A stretch of 31,174 nucleotides of DNA from Deltaproteobacteria bacterium (lineage in GTDB: Bacteria > Myxococcota_A > UBA9042). The translations under genes and the position numbers were made by a program. Shown here piece after piece: positions 16,101-24,269 of this stretch. Under the pieces are notes generated by a model. It made no database searches, was not told where the DNA came from, and worked only from the letters and a program-made list of their open reading frames with translations. Location: contig JACKFC010000046.1 in NCBI GenBank assembly GCA_020632665.1, forward strand, positions 1 to 31,174. The letters run 5' to 3'. Each line of letters begins with the position of its first letter. Position 1 is the stretch's first letter.

Positions 16101-16187
16101 GAAGCCCCTGGCACGCGTCGGGTCGCGTCGCCGCAAGATTGGCGTATCATCCAGAGCAGACCCGGAGCGTCAAGCGAGCGGAGTAGG
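16101..16187. promoter_or_regulatory. Divergent promoter region, TPR operon and kinase operon
   Basis: Only 87 bases separate the divergent starts. A -10-like TATCAT lies at 16145-16150 on the + strand, without a convincing -35. TGGCAC at 16109 looks like half of a sigma54 site, but the -12 TTGC is absent at the right spacing. The two operons may therefore be co-regulated through one short region. Confidence 0.35.
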
Positions 16188-17861
16188 ATGCAGCAGCAAT
16201 ACGACGATCTGGCCGCGGGAAGCGTCCTCGACGGCAGGTTTCGCATCGACCGGTTGATCGGCGAGGGCGGGATGGGCCGCGTCTACCGGGCGCGTCAGCT
16301 CTCGGTCGACCGCGACGTCGCGATCAAGACGCTGCAGACGGTGCAGGCCAGCGCCGCGCTGCAGGGCTCGGAAGAGGCCGCCGAGGCGCTCGAGCGCTTC
16401 CGGCGAGAGGCCCTGCTGACCTCGCGCCTGCAGCATCCGAACGTGATCACCGTCTACGATTTCGGCGTCACCGAGGCCGGATTGCCGTGGATGGCCGTGG
16501 AATTGCTGGCCGGGGAGTCGCTCGGCGAACGCCTCGACCGTGCCGGCGCGATCCCGGCCGACGAGGCGTTGCGGATCGCCAGCGAGATCGCCGACGCCCT
16601 GGCCGCCGCGGCGAACGCCGGCGTGGTCCACCGCGATCTGAAGCCCGACAACGTCTTCCTCTGCCACGGCAGCGGGGCCAGCGGCGTGCGCCCGGTGAAG
16701 GTGATGGATTTCGGCATCGCCCGCGCCCTGCAAGGCAGCGGCCAGACGACGCTCACCAACGCCGGTTCGGTCGTCGGCACCCCGGCGTACATGGCACCGG
16801 AGCAGGCGCTCGGCGACCAGACCGACAGCCGCGCCGATATCTACAGCCTCGGCGTGATCCTCTACGAGATGCTCCGCGGCTGCCGCCCCTTCGAATCGGA
16901 TACGCCGATGGGCGTGATGCTCAAGCACGTCAACGAGCCGCCGCCACCGCTGGGGATCGGCGCGGTCCGCGGCGTCCCTGGCCCAGCGGTCGAGGCGCTC
17001 GTGGCCTCGATGCTCGCCAAGCAGGCCGGGTTGCGGCCCTGGCCACCGGCGGCGCTGGCGGAACGGTTGCGCAGCCTGCGAGAGGGCAGCGCCAGCGAGA
17101 CCGACGCCGACAACGGCCGCAGCGCCGCGCGGACCGAGCGGCCGGCGATCGTCGATGAGCCGACCGCCGACCACGACGCGTCGGCCTCGCCCGACGTCGA
17201 AGACGACGTGGCGACCATGACGTCCCTCTCGGTGTCGGCGCAGGTCGCCGCCTCACCCACGCTTCGACCCGAGATCCCGGGCAACCCGACCTCGATCGTG
17301 GGCGAACGCGAAGCCCGCGGCGGCGCCACCGCGCTGCTCTGGGGTGGCCTCGGCGCCGCAGCGGTCGCGCTGATCGCCGCGCTCGCCTGGCCTGACGGGC
17401 CGGCCGCCCCCCCAGCGGAGACCGTGGCGGCGCAGGACGCGGCAGCAGCGACGGCGGAGGACGCGACGACGGCGGAGCCCGCACCCCAGCCGGCAGCGAC
17501 GGTTGAGGACGCGCCGACGGCTGCGCCGATCGATCCGGACGCAGGCGCGACAGACGTGTCGCCGCCAGCCGCTCCGCCGACGAACCCCGCGCCGGAACAG
17601 GCCGCAGCCGGCGCCAAGCCCGCGAAGGCGAACGCAGCGACGGCCAGCGGCGACGCGCAGCCGGGCGACCCGGTAAAAAAGCAGGCCGCGCCCGCACGCG
17701 CGGAAATCGCTCCGGCCACCGCGAAGCCGGTCGAGGCCCAGCCAGCCCCGACCGCGGCAGCCGCAGCCCGCACCGGACGCGCCGAGCCGGGGCAGAAGCA
17801 GGCGCCTCCGCCGCAGGACGAAGCGCCCCCGCGTGACGACGGGCCGCGGATGATGCGATGA
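16188..17861 (+). CDS. Membrane Ser/Thr protein kinase (Hanks type)
   Basis: 557 residues; the ATG at 16188 has GGAG a few bases upstream. The N-terminal kinase domain spans about 17-285: glycine loop GEGGMGRVY (25-33), VAIK Lys47, Glu74, HRDLKPDN with catalytic Asp150, DFG at 174-176, and GTPAYMAPE at 197-205. All catalytic residues are present. A Ser/Asp/Glu-rich linker is followed by one transmembrane helix at about 382-402 (GGLGAAAVALIAALAW). The C-terminal 155 residues are Ala/Pro/Lys-rich and probably periplasmic; no PASTA or other sensor domain is visible. Its stop is 28 bases before the FHA-sigma54 activator, so the two are likely co-transcribed, and FHA domains read phosphothreonine. 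Phosphorylation of that activator or a partner is the obvious inference. Confidence 0.95.
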   Translation: MQQQYDDLAAGSVLDGRFRIDRLIGEGGMGRVYRARQLSVDRDVAIKTLQTVQASAALQGSEEAAEALERFRREALLTSRLQHPNVITVYDFGVTEAGLPWMAVELLAGESLGERLDRAGAIPADEALRIASEIADALAAAANAGVVHRDLKPDNVFLCHGSGASGVRPVKVMDFGIARALQGSGQTTLTNAGSVVGTPAYMAPEQALGDQTDSRADIYSLGVILYEMLRGCRPFESDTPMGVMLKHVNEPPPPLGIGAVRGVPGPAVEALVASMLAKQAGLRPWPPAALAERLRSLREGSASETDADNGRSAARTERPAIVDEPTADHDASASPDVEDDVATMTSLSVSAQVAASPTLRPEIPGNPTSIVGEREARGGATALLWGGLGAAAVALIAALAWPDGPAAPPAETVAAQDAAAATAEDATTAEPAPQPAATVEDAPTAAPIDPDAGATDVSPPAAPPTNPAPEQAAAGAKPAKANAATASGDAQPGDPVKKQAAPARAEIAPATAKPVEAQPAPTAAAAARTGRAEPGQKQAPPPQDEAPPRDDGPRMMR

Positions 17862-17889
17862 AGCCGCGGCGGATGGTGCAGGAGCGCAG

Positions 17890-19254
17890 ATGACATCGCA
17901 GACCGAAACACGCCGACGCGCCGCACCGCGTCCAGAGGGAGCGACCGACGGCGGCGCGCGCCAACTCTGGCTGCGGGTGCTCTTCGATCCCGCGGGGACG
18001 CTCGACGACCGCTTGGTCGAGGTGCCGCGCTCGGGCCTGGTGATCGGTCGCGACGAGGGCGTCGACCTGCGCCTGGGCGACGGCCTGAGCTCGCGCCGCC
18101 ACGCCTCGATCGTCGGGCAGCGCGGCGGCGGCTTCCGCGTCGAGGACCTCGGCTCGGCCAACGGGACGTTGTGCAACCGCGCGCCGGTGCAACGCGCGGC
18201 GCTACGCGACGGCGACGTCTTGCGCATCGGCGATACGGTGCTGCTCGCGCTGGCCGAGGCTTCCGGCGCGTGGCTGGAAGACGACGGCCTGCTGGGGCGC
18301 AGCGCCGCGATGCAGCGCCTGCACGCGCAGATCGAACGCGTCGGGCCGCTGGGCTTGCCCGTGCTGGTCCGCGGGCCGACCGGCAGCGGCAAGGAGCTCG
18401 TCGCCGGAGCGCTGCATCGGCGCAGCGGCCGCCGCGGCACCTTCGTCCCGGTGAACAGCGCCGCGTTGCCGGGCGAGCTGGTCGAGTCGGCGCTCTTCGG
18501 CCACCGCAAGGGCGCCTTTACCCACGCCACAGCCGACGCCGAGGGCGCGTTTCGCGCCGCGCACCGCGGCACGCTCTTCCTCGACGAGATCGGCGATATG
18601 CCGCTGCTGCTGCAGCCGCGCCTGCTGCGTGCGCTGGAGGCCGGCGAGGTCACGCCGGTGGGTGCGAGCCTGCCGATCCCGGTCGACGTCCGCGTGGTCG
18701 CCGCGACCCACGTCGACCTCGAAGCCGCGGTGGCGCAGGGGCGCTTTCGCGAAGACCTGCTGGCCCGGGTCGCCGCGGTCGAGCTCGAGGTGCCGGCGCT
18801 CGCCGCGCGCAAAGACGACCTGCTCCGCTTGGCCACCGCGCTGCTCCCCGAGGAGGCGCCGCGTCCGCGCTGGAGCGCCGATGTGGTCGAAGCGCTGGCG
18901 AGCTGGGGCTGGCCACGGCAGGTGCGCGAGCTGCGCAACGTGATGGCGCGGCTGGGTCTGCTCGCCGAAGGCACCGGCCCGTGGGGCCTCGCCGACCTCC
19001 CGCGGGCGATGCGAATGCCGCCGCACGCGGCCACCGCCGAGGCCGCGACGACGACCGACGCGCCCGGCGCGCCCGGCGTCGTGCCCGCCGACGACGACGC
19101 CCCCGCGGTCGAGCTGGAGGGCCCGCCGGATCGCGCCACGCTCTTGGCCCTGCTGGACGAAGCGGACGGCAACGTCTCGGAGCTGGCGCGCCGGGTCGGC
19201 CGCTCGCGCAAGCAGGTCTACCGCTGGCTACACGCCCACGGCATCGAGCGTTGA
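17890..19254 (+). CDS. FHA domain sigma54-dependent transcriptional activator
   Basis: 454 residues, with AGGAG before the ATG. The FHA domain spans about 27-122, with the phosphopeptide residues GR (53-54), SSRRH (67-71) and SANGT (89-93). The AAA+ sigma54-interaction domain spans about 135-365: Walker A GPTGSGKE (162-169), Walker B TLFLDE with D232 and E233, and the sensor region VVAATH. The sigma54-contact loop, normally GAFTGA, reads GAFTHA (208-213); the key Phe and Thr remain. The C-terminus has a Fis-type helix-turn-helix (about 420-452: GNVSELARRVGRSRKQVYRWL). There is no response-regulator receiver, so input is by phosphothreonine binding, most likely from the kinase encoded just upstream. 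Candidate target: the sigma54 promoter 150 bases downstream. Confidence 0.94.
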   Translation: MTSQTETRRRAAPRPEGATDGGARQLWLRVLFDPAGTLDDRLVEVPRSGLVIGRDEGVDLRLGDGLSSRRHASIVGQRGGGFRVEDLGSANGTLCNRAPVQRAALRDGDVLRIGDTVLLALAEASGAWLEDDGLLGRSAAMQRLHAQIERVGPLGLPVLVRGPTGSGKELVAGALHRRSGRRGTFVPVNSAALPGELVESALFGHRKGAFTHATADAEGAFRAAHRGTLFLDEIGDMPLLLQPRLLRALEAGEVTPVGASLPIPVDVRVVAATHVDLEAAVAQGRFREDLLARVAAVELEVPALAARKDDLLRLATALLPEEAPRPRWSADVVEALASWGWPRQVRELRNVMARLGLLAEGTGPWGLADLPRAMRMPPHAATAEAATTTDAPGAPGVVPADDDAPAVELEGPPDRATLLALLDEADGNVSELARRVGRSRKQVYRWLHAHGIER

Positions 19255-19270
19255 GCGACCGACGCGGGCT

Positions 19271-19326
19271 GGGACCGTCCCGTCCCCGTCCCACCGCGCA
19301 CAGCCGGGTCACACCACGGAATGACC
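19271..19326 (+). promoter_or_regulatory. Possible activator binding sites upstream of the sigma54 promoter
   Basis: Two short inverted repeats lie 80-140 bases upstream of the -24/-12 element, where enhancer sites are expected: GGGAC-C-GTCCC at 19271-19281 and GGTCA-N10-TGACC at 19307-19326. They are short and could be chance in GC-rich DNA. The first could also help terminate the activator transcript. Confidence 0.3.
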
Positions 19327-19406
19327 GCCTCGGCGGCCCCGGAGAGAGCTCGCGGACGTCCTGAACCGCTGGAGATTGTTGTCGTCTACCCCCGACCTCT
19401 GGGGCA

Positions 19407-19422
19407 TGGCACGACCGTTGCG
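19407..19422 (+). promoter_or_regulatory. Sigma54 (-24/-12) promoter
   Basis: TGGCACGACCGTTGCG matches the consensus TGGCACG-N4-TTGCW in every core position, with the correct spacing between GG and GC; only the last base (G for A/T) differs. Transcription should begin near 19432-19434, leaving a leader of about 30 bases that holds the strong ribosome site GGAGGAGGA before the ATG at 19464. It is next to a sigma54 activator gene. Confidence 0.82.
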
Positions 19423-19463
19423 CTCCTTCCTCCCGCGGCGCCGAGCGCGCCGGAGGAGGAAAG

Positions 19464-21152
19464 ATGAAGACGAACAAGACTTTGTGGACCGCGTTCTGTT
19501 GCGCGCTGCTGCTGGCCCTCGCCGGCTGTTCCAATGGCAGCGAAGAGAAGAAGGCCGACGCCTTCGCCGAGGACGCGGCCGGGGACAGCGCAGGCGACAC
19601 CGCGAGCGACGGCACCAACGCGGACACCTCCGACGTGGGCGGCCCGGTGTGCGCCTCGGGTGAGACCAACTGCGACGGGACCTGCGCCGTGCTCGGCAGC
19701 GACCCGCAGCATTGCGGCGCCTGCGGCAAGGCCTGCGAAGCCCCGGCGAACGGCAGCCCGACCTGCACCGACGGCGGTTGCGGCTTCGTCTGCGACGAGG
19801 GCACGACGGCCTGTGGCGACGCCTGCATCGCGACCGAGAGCGACCTGCTCCACTGCGGCGGCTGCGACAAAGCCTGCGCGACGCCCGACCACGGCGAAGC
19901 GACGTGCGCCACCGGCAGCTGCGGGGTCGCCTGCGACGCCGGCTTCGCGGCCTGCGGCGACGCCTGCATCGACACCGCGAGCGACCCGGCGCACTGCGGC
20001 AGCTGCGACAAGGCCTGCGGCTCCGGCGAGGTCTGCTCCGGCGGCAAATGCGTCACCTCGTGCGGCGAGGGCGAGACCAATTGCGGTGGCTCGTGCGCCC
20101 AGCTACAGAGCGCGCCGGCCCATTGCGGCGCATGTGGCAATACCTGCACCGCCCCGGCGGGTGGCGAGGCGACGTGCGCCCAAGGTCAATGCGGCTACGC
20201 TTGCAAGGGCGAGCTCCTGGCCTGCGACGGCGGCTGCGTCGACAGCCTGAAAGACCCCGCGAATTGCGGCTCCTGCGGCAAGGCCTGCTTCGATCCGGTC
20301 CACGGCGCACCCGTCTGCAAGGACGGCGGCTGCGACATCGTCTGCGACGCCGGCTTCGTGGCTTGCGGTGGCGATTGCGTCTCGCTGCAGAGCGACGCGG
20401 CGCATTGCGGCGCCTGCGACAACGCGTGCGCGACGGACCAGGTCTGCGCCGGTGGCACCTGCACCACGAGCTGCCCCTCGGGGACGACCAACTGCGGCGG
20501 CACCTGCACCAAGCTCGGCAACGATCCGCAGCATTGTGGCAGCTGCGACAAGGCCTGCCCGGCGCCGGCCTTCGCGGCTCCGACCTGCAACGCCGGCAGC
20601 TGTGGCTTCACCTGCGACGAGGGCAAGACGGCGTGCGACGGCGCCTGCATCGACGCCAAGACCGACGTCGCCCACTGCGGCGGCTGCGGCAAGGCCTGCA
20701 AGGCGCCCGACTTCGGCGGCGTGCTGTGCAAGGCGGGTAGCTGCCAAGCCAGCTGCAACGCCGGCCTCTCGCTCTGCAGTGATGCGTGCATCGACCTGCA
20801 GAGCGACGCGGCGCACTGCGGCGGCTGCGGCAAGGCGTGCGGCAACGATCAGGTCTGCACCGGCGGGCAATGCGTGACGTCCTGCCCGGCTGGGCAAACC
20901 AACTGCGACGGGAGCTGCGTCGACACCGCCAGCTCGGTCGCCAACTGCGGCGCGTGCGGCAAGGCGTGCACCGCACCGACCAGCGGCGCGCCGACCTGCA
21001 CCGACGCGAGCTGTGGATTCAGTTGCGCATCGCCGCTTTCGGCCTGCGGAGAGAGCTGCGTGGACCTGCAAAGTGACGACAAGAACTGCGGTTCGTGCGC
21101 CAACACTTGCGGTGCGCTCACGACCTGCAAGAATGGCAAGTGCAGCCTTTGA
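19464..21152 (+). CDS. Stig1-like cysteine-repeat lipoprotein
   Basis: 562 residues. Lipoprotein signal with lipobox LALAGC, Cys22, then an acidic Ala/Asp/Thr spacer to about residue 60. From Cys63 onwards lie 11 copies of a repeat centred on HCGxCxKAC (variants NCGSC, AHCGGC), each preceded by CxxxCID/CVD, as in the plant Stig1 family (CVDxxxDPxNCGxCG). Two flavours are mixed: one with GxTNCxGxC and one with CGFxCDEGxxAC. The array differs from the CTDC repeats of the other two lipoproteins, but the overall plan (lipid anchor, acidic spacer, disulfide-rich rod) is the same. Likely an outer-surface protein. It sits directly behind a near-perfect sigma54 promoter and the genes for a kinase and activator, so expression is probably signal-dependent. 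Confidence 0.9.
   Translation: MKTNKTLWTAFCCALLLALAGCSNGSEEKKADAFAEDAAGDSAGDTASDGTNADTSDVGGPVCASGETNCDGTCAVLGSDPQHCGACGKACEAPANGSPTCTDGGCGFVCDEGTTACGDACIATESDLLHCGGCDKACATPDHGEATCATGSCGVACDAGFAACGDACIDTASDPAHCGSCDKACGSGEVCSGGKCVTSCGEGETNCGGSCAQLQSAPAHCGACGNTCTAPAGGEATCAQGQCGYACKGELLACDGGCVDSLKDPANCGSCGKACFDPVHGAPVCKDGGCDIVCDAGFVACGGDCVSLQSDAAHCGACDNACATDQVCAGGTCTTSCPSGTTNCGGTCTKLGNDPQHCGSCDKACPAPAFAAPTCNAGSCGFTCDEGKTACDGACIDAKTDVAHCGGCGKACKAPDFGGVLCKAGSCQASCNAGLSLCSDACIDLQSDAAHCGGCGKACGNDQVCTGGQCVTSCPAGQTNCDGSCVDTASSVANCGACGKACTAPTSGAPTCTDASCGFSCASPLSACGESCVDLQSDDKNCGSCANTCGALTTCKNGKCSL
19650..21143 (+). repeat. Stig1-like repeat array (11 HCGxC units)
   Basis: Coding repeats averaging about 45 residues, diverged in linkers but fixed in cysteine spacing. 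Sub-blocks recur in the same order (TNC, HCG, GFxCDEG, then a VCxGGxCVTSC spacer roughly every third or fourth unit), which suggests duplication of multi-repeat blocks. Confidence 0.88.
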
Positions 21153-21177
21153 ATATGCGTCCACTCTGATCCGAATC

Positions 21178-21210
21178 GGGGGCCGACGCATCCCATGATC
21201 GTCGGCCCCC
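21178..21210 (+). terminator. Strong GC hairpin after the Stig1-like gene
   Basis: A perfect 11-bp stem (GGGGGCCGACG with CGTCGGCCCCC) and an 11-base loop, 25 bases past the stop codon. No T-run follows, so it may act with Rho or as a 3' stabiliser, but it fits the end of the kinase, activator and lipoprotein unit. Confidence 0.6.
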
Positions 21211-21271
21211 AGCGGGGCGTGGGCTACGCGAACGAGGAGAGCGCCGGGAATGTCCCGGGAGGAGCAACGCG

Positions 21272-22258
21272 ATGCAACCGCAAGACCGCCCCGTCAGCGA
21301 CCGCCTCCCGGGCCTGCTCTGCGTCGCTGTCTTCGGCGGCGACGCCTCGGAGCAGGCCGAGTTGGCGGCCAGCGTGCGGGCGACGGGCGCGATGCCGCTG
21401 GAGCTCGACCTCGCGCTGCAGCCCGGCCAGGCCCCCGATATCGACCTGCTGGCCGATGCACTCGGCCGCTCCGGCGCCGACGCCATCGTGGTCTCGGCCG
21501 ACGGGCCGGTGGCGTCGGTCCTCGCCGCGAGTCGGAATATCAGCGGACGACCGGCTGTGCTCTGTCGCGAGAGCGCGGCGCGGCCGGTGGGGAGTTGTGC
21601 CTGGGTCTTGGCCGAGGGTGGGCAAGACATCCTGGAGCGCGAGCTCGAGCCGCACCAGCTGCGGCGGCGGCTGCGGCACGCGGTGCTGCGCCAACGCAGC
21701 GTGGCCCGCTGGGAGCGGCTGGCGGAGCGCGACGCCTTGACCGGCCTGCTCAACCGTCGCGGGATGCACGCGCGGCTGCGCTCGGGCCAGGCGATGACGG
21801 CGATGCTGATCGACGTCGACCACTTCAAGCAGATCAACGACCGCCACGGCCACGCCGTCGGCGACCGGGTCTTGCGCGCGGTGGCCAGCGCGATGGCGAC
21901 GGCCTGCCGCGCCGGCGATACGGTGGCGCGGGTCGGCGGCGACGAGATGATGGTCGTGGTCCCGGGCGTCGATCCGGTGGCGAGCCGCGATTTGGCGATT
22001 CGGCTGCGTGACGCGGTCGGCGCGATCGCGATCCCGGTCGGTGGGGCGATGATCCACGTCACGGTGAGCATCGGCGCTGCGCCGGTGCCGAACGACGCCA
22101 ACGACGTCAGCGCGTTGATGGCCGCCTGCCGCGCGGCCCTCTCGGCGAGCAAGCGGCGCGGCCGCGACCGGGTCACCGTCGACCTCGGCGAGCGCCCCTT
22201 CGCCCTGCGCGCCGGCTCCGCTCCAGAGGGCTCCGACGGGCCGCCGCAGGGAGAGTGA
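21272..22258 (+). CDS. Diguanylate cyclase (GGDEF domain) with degenerate N-terminal receiver-like domain
   Basis: 328 residues. Residues about 14-140 resemble a receiver fold (alternating strands and helices, DAIVVSADG) but show no clear phospho-acceptor pocket. The GGDEF domain follows from about 155: DALTGLLNRRG, LIDVDHFKQINDRHGH (metal and substrate residues), and the active site GGDEM at 222-226. The inhibitory site RxxD is present as R213-A-G-D216, five residues before the signature, so product inhibition by c-di-GMP is expected. Phe to Met in the last position is usually tolerated. A small hairpin (CCGGGA-ATG-TCCCGG) touches the GGAGGAG ribosome site and might tune translation. It could switch between motile and sessile states; no partner phosphodiesterase is nearby. 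Confidence 0.92.
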   Translation: MQPQDRPVSDRLPGLLCVAVFGGDASEQAELAASVRATGAMPLELDLALQPGQAPDIDLLADALGRSGADAIVVSADGPVASVLAASRNISGRPAVLCRESAARPVGSCAWVLAEGGQDILERELEPHQLRRRLRHAVLRQRSVARWERLAERDALTGLLNRRGMHARLRSGQAMTAMLIDVDHFKQINDRHGHAVGDRVLRAVASAMATACRAGDTVARVGGDEMMVVVPGVDPVASRDLAIRLRDAVGAIAIPVGGAMIHVTVSIGAAPVPNDANDVSALMAACRAALSASKRRGRDRVTVDLGERPFALRAGSAPEGSDGPPQGE

Positions 22259-22316
22259 CCTGCAGGAGGGGTGGCGCGTTGCCGGCCCCGCGCCCGCGTG
22301 CCAACCTCCCGGCGCG

Positions 22317-24269
22317 ATGACGGTGCCCGACTCCGCAACCCGCCCAGACCCGCGACGCCGCGCGACGCTGCGTCTGCTGCTGCTGGCCAGCTTGGTCGCG
22401 GCGTGGTCGATCCACTTCTGGCCGCACCTGCACACCGCCAACGAAGCGATCCGGCTCTATTTCGCGCAGGCCGTGGTCGACACCGGCAGCCCGGTCTTGG
22501 ATCCGATCTGCGCCCGCCACGGCTCGATCCCGATCGACCGCAGCGAATTCGGCGGCCATATCCTGATGGACAAGGCGCCGGGCCTCTCGCTGCTGGTGGT
22601 GCCGCTCTACGCCCTGCTGCAGCTGCTCTGGCCCGCGATCCGGCGGCAGGACTTCTGGCTGCTCGGCTATCTCTCGACCCTGCTGACGGTCTTGCTGCCG
22701 GTCGCCGCCGGCCTGTGGTCGATGCGGACCTGGCAACGCCGGATCGGCGTGAGCGAGCGGGCCGCCAGCCTGACGCTGCTGCTGACGCTGCTCGCCTCGC
22801 CGCTCTTTCTCTACGCCACGCTGCTCTTCGGCCATGGCCTCGCCGCGGGCCTGTGCGCGCTCGGATTCTTCGGCCTCGCCGGTGCCGAGGACGACGCGCC
22901 CAGCCTGCGCCGCAAGGCGTGGCCCGGCCTCGCCGCGGGCTATGCCGGCCTGGTCGACACGCCGGTCTTCCTCCTCGCCGCGATGCTCTGCCTCTACGCC
23001 CTCTTCCGGGAGCGCGGCGGATTGCTGCACCGCATCCGCGGCGCCGCCCCCTTCATCGCCGGCGTCGCGCTCGCCAGCCTCGGGCAGCTCGCCTACAACG
23101 CCTGGGTCCTCGGCCATCCGCTGCGCTTCACCTATCAATTCAAGGGCGACGCCGCGTTGGCGGCGATCCACGACACCGGCTTGCTCGGCTTCAACCTGCC
23201 CAGCGTCACCGCGCTCTGGGGGCTGTGGTTCGGCGCGGCGCGTGGCGTCTTCTACCACGCGCCCTGGCTGCTGGCGGCGGCGCTGGGCCTGGTCCACGCC
23301 GGCTTCGTCGGCTGGGAGGGCGACCACCAAGGCCGCGACACGGGCGGGCGGGCGCGCCGGGACGCGCGCTGGCTCGGCGGCATCGTCATCGCCTACGCCC
23401 TGATCGTCGCCGGCTTCGTCGATTGGAAGGCCGGGGACGCCGCCGGCGCGCGGCATCTGCAGCCGATCGTGCCGCTGCTGGCCGCCGGCTTGGGCTTCGC
23501 GCTGCCGGTCGGGCGCTTCGCCAGTCGCCCGGCGATGCGCTCGCTGCTGCGTGCCGCCTTGGCGGCGTCGTGCGCCGTCGGCGTGCTGATGCACCTGCCG
23601 ACCGTGGCCGGCTTCCCCTACCACTTCGACCGCATCGATTATCCGGTCTTCGAGTTGAGTTGGCCGATCGTGACCGTCTTCGCGCGCTACTCCGAGAGCC
23701 TCGGTAGCCTGCTCGGGATGCCCGGCAAGCTCTCCTTCGCCGTGCAGGCCGTGCTGCTCGCGGCGTGCTTCGCGCTTTGGTCGCGATGGCTTCGGACGAG
23801 CGACGCGGACTCGGACGACGTCGAAGGCGACGACAGTGCCGGCGCGCCGAGCGACGGCGCTTCGCCGGGCGGCCCCGACCTCGGCCTTGGCCGCACCCTC
23901 GGCCTGACCCTGACCCTGTTGCTGCTCTGGCTCGCCGCCGTCGTGGCGCCGATCGGCCGACCGCGGCGCGCGGTGCAGGCGGCGCGCTACCAAGCCACGG
24001 CCCTGCTCGCCACCGGGATCACGACCCGTGATCGCTTCGACGACGATCCGGAGGGGCGGCTCGAGCGGCCGATGCCCTCGCGCAAGCCCAAGCTGACCGC
24101 GCGCGAGCGCAAGGAGCTCGAGCTGCGAAGGCGGGAAGAGCGTCGGGAGCACCGCCGGGCCTACGACGCCACGATGCAGGCATCGGGGAGCGCGCCGCGA
24201 CGCAAATCCCCGGTCCCGGTGCTGCCCACCAGCCTCGCGCCGCGCGCCTCGTCGACGACGGCGCCATGA
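22317..24269 (+). CDS. Polytopic membrane protein, possible GT-C glycosyltransferase
   Basis: 650 residues with about 10-12 hydrophobic helices from residue 18 to about 560. The N-terminal pattern (one helix, then a large loop with FAQAVVDTGSP and MDKAPGLSLL, then paired helices) resembles ArnT/PMT-type GT-C transferases that use lipid-linked sugars, but I see no decisive catalytic motif. An acidic Ser/Asp/Gly-rich loop interrupts the end of the helical region. The C-terminal 80 residues are soluble and highly charged (KLTARERKELELRRREERREHRR), probably a cytoplasmic helix. No good ribosome site precedes the ATG; an imperfect hairpin (about 22265-22309) lies between this gene and the GGDEF gene. 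Its stop overlaps the methyltransferase start by four bases. Function not established. Confidence 0.75.
   Translation: MTVPDSATRPDPRRRATLRLLLLASLVAAWSIHFWPHLHTANEAIRLYFAQAVVDTGSPVLDPICARHGSIPIDRSEFGGHILMDKAPGLSLLVVPLYALLQLLWPAIRRQDFWLLGYLSTLLTVLLPVAAGLWSMRTWQRRIGVSERAASLTLLLTLLASPLFLYATLLFGHGLAAGLCALGFFGLAGAEDDAPSLRRKAWPGLAAGYAGLVDTPVFLLAAMLCLYALFRERGGLLHRIRGAAPFIAGVALASLGQLAYNAWVLGHPLRFTYQFKGDAALAAIHDTGLLGFNLPSVTALWGLWFGAARGVFYHAPWLLAAALGLVHAGFVGWEGDHQGRDTGGRARRDARWLGGIVIAYALIVAGFVDWKAGDAAGARHLQPIVPLLAAGLGFALPVGRFASRPAMRSLLRAALAASCAVGVLMHLPTVAGFPYHFDRIDYPVFELSWPIVTVFARYSESLGSLLGMPGKLSFAVQAVLLAACFALWSRWLRTSDADSDDVEGDDSAGAPSDGASPGGPDLGLGRTLGLTLTLLLLWLAAVVAPIGRPRRAVQAARYQATALLATGITTRDRFDDDPEGRLERPMPSRKPKLTARERKELELRRREERREHRRAYDATMQASGSAPRRKSPVPVLPTSLAPRASSTTAP

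Noticed and set aside
16109..16123. TGGCACG upstream of the kinase as a second sigma54 promoter
   Set aside because: The -12 position reads GGGT rather than TTGC.
22173..24152. A 659-codon minus-strand frame opposite the membrane protein
   Set aside because: Gln/Arg/Gly-rich translation typical of antisense frames in GC-rich DNA; the + strand shows real membrane helices.
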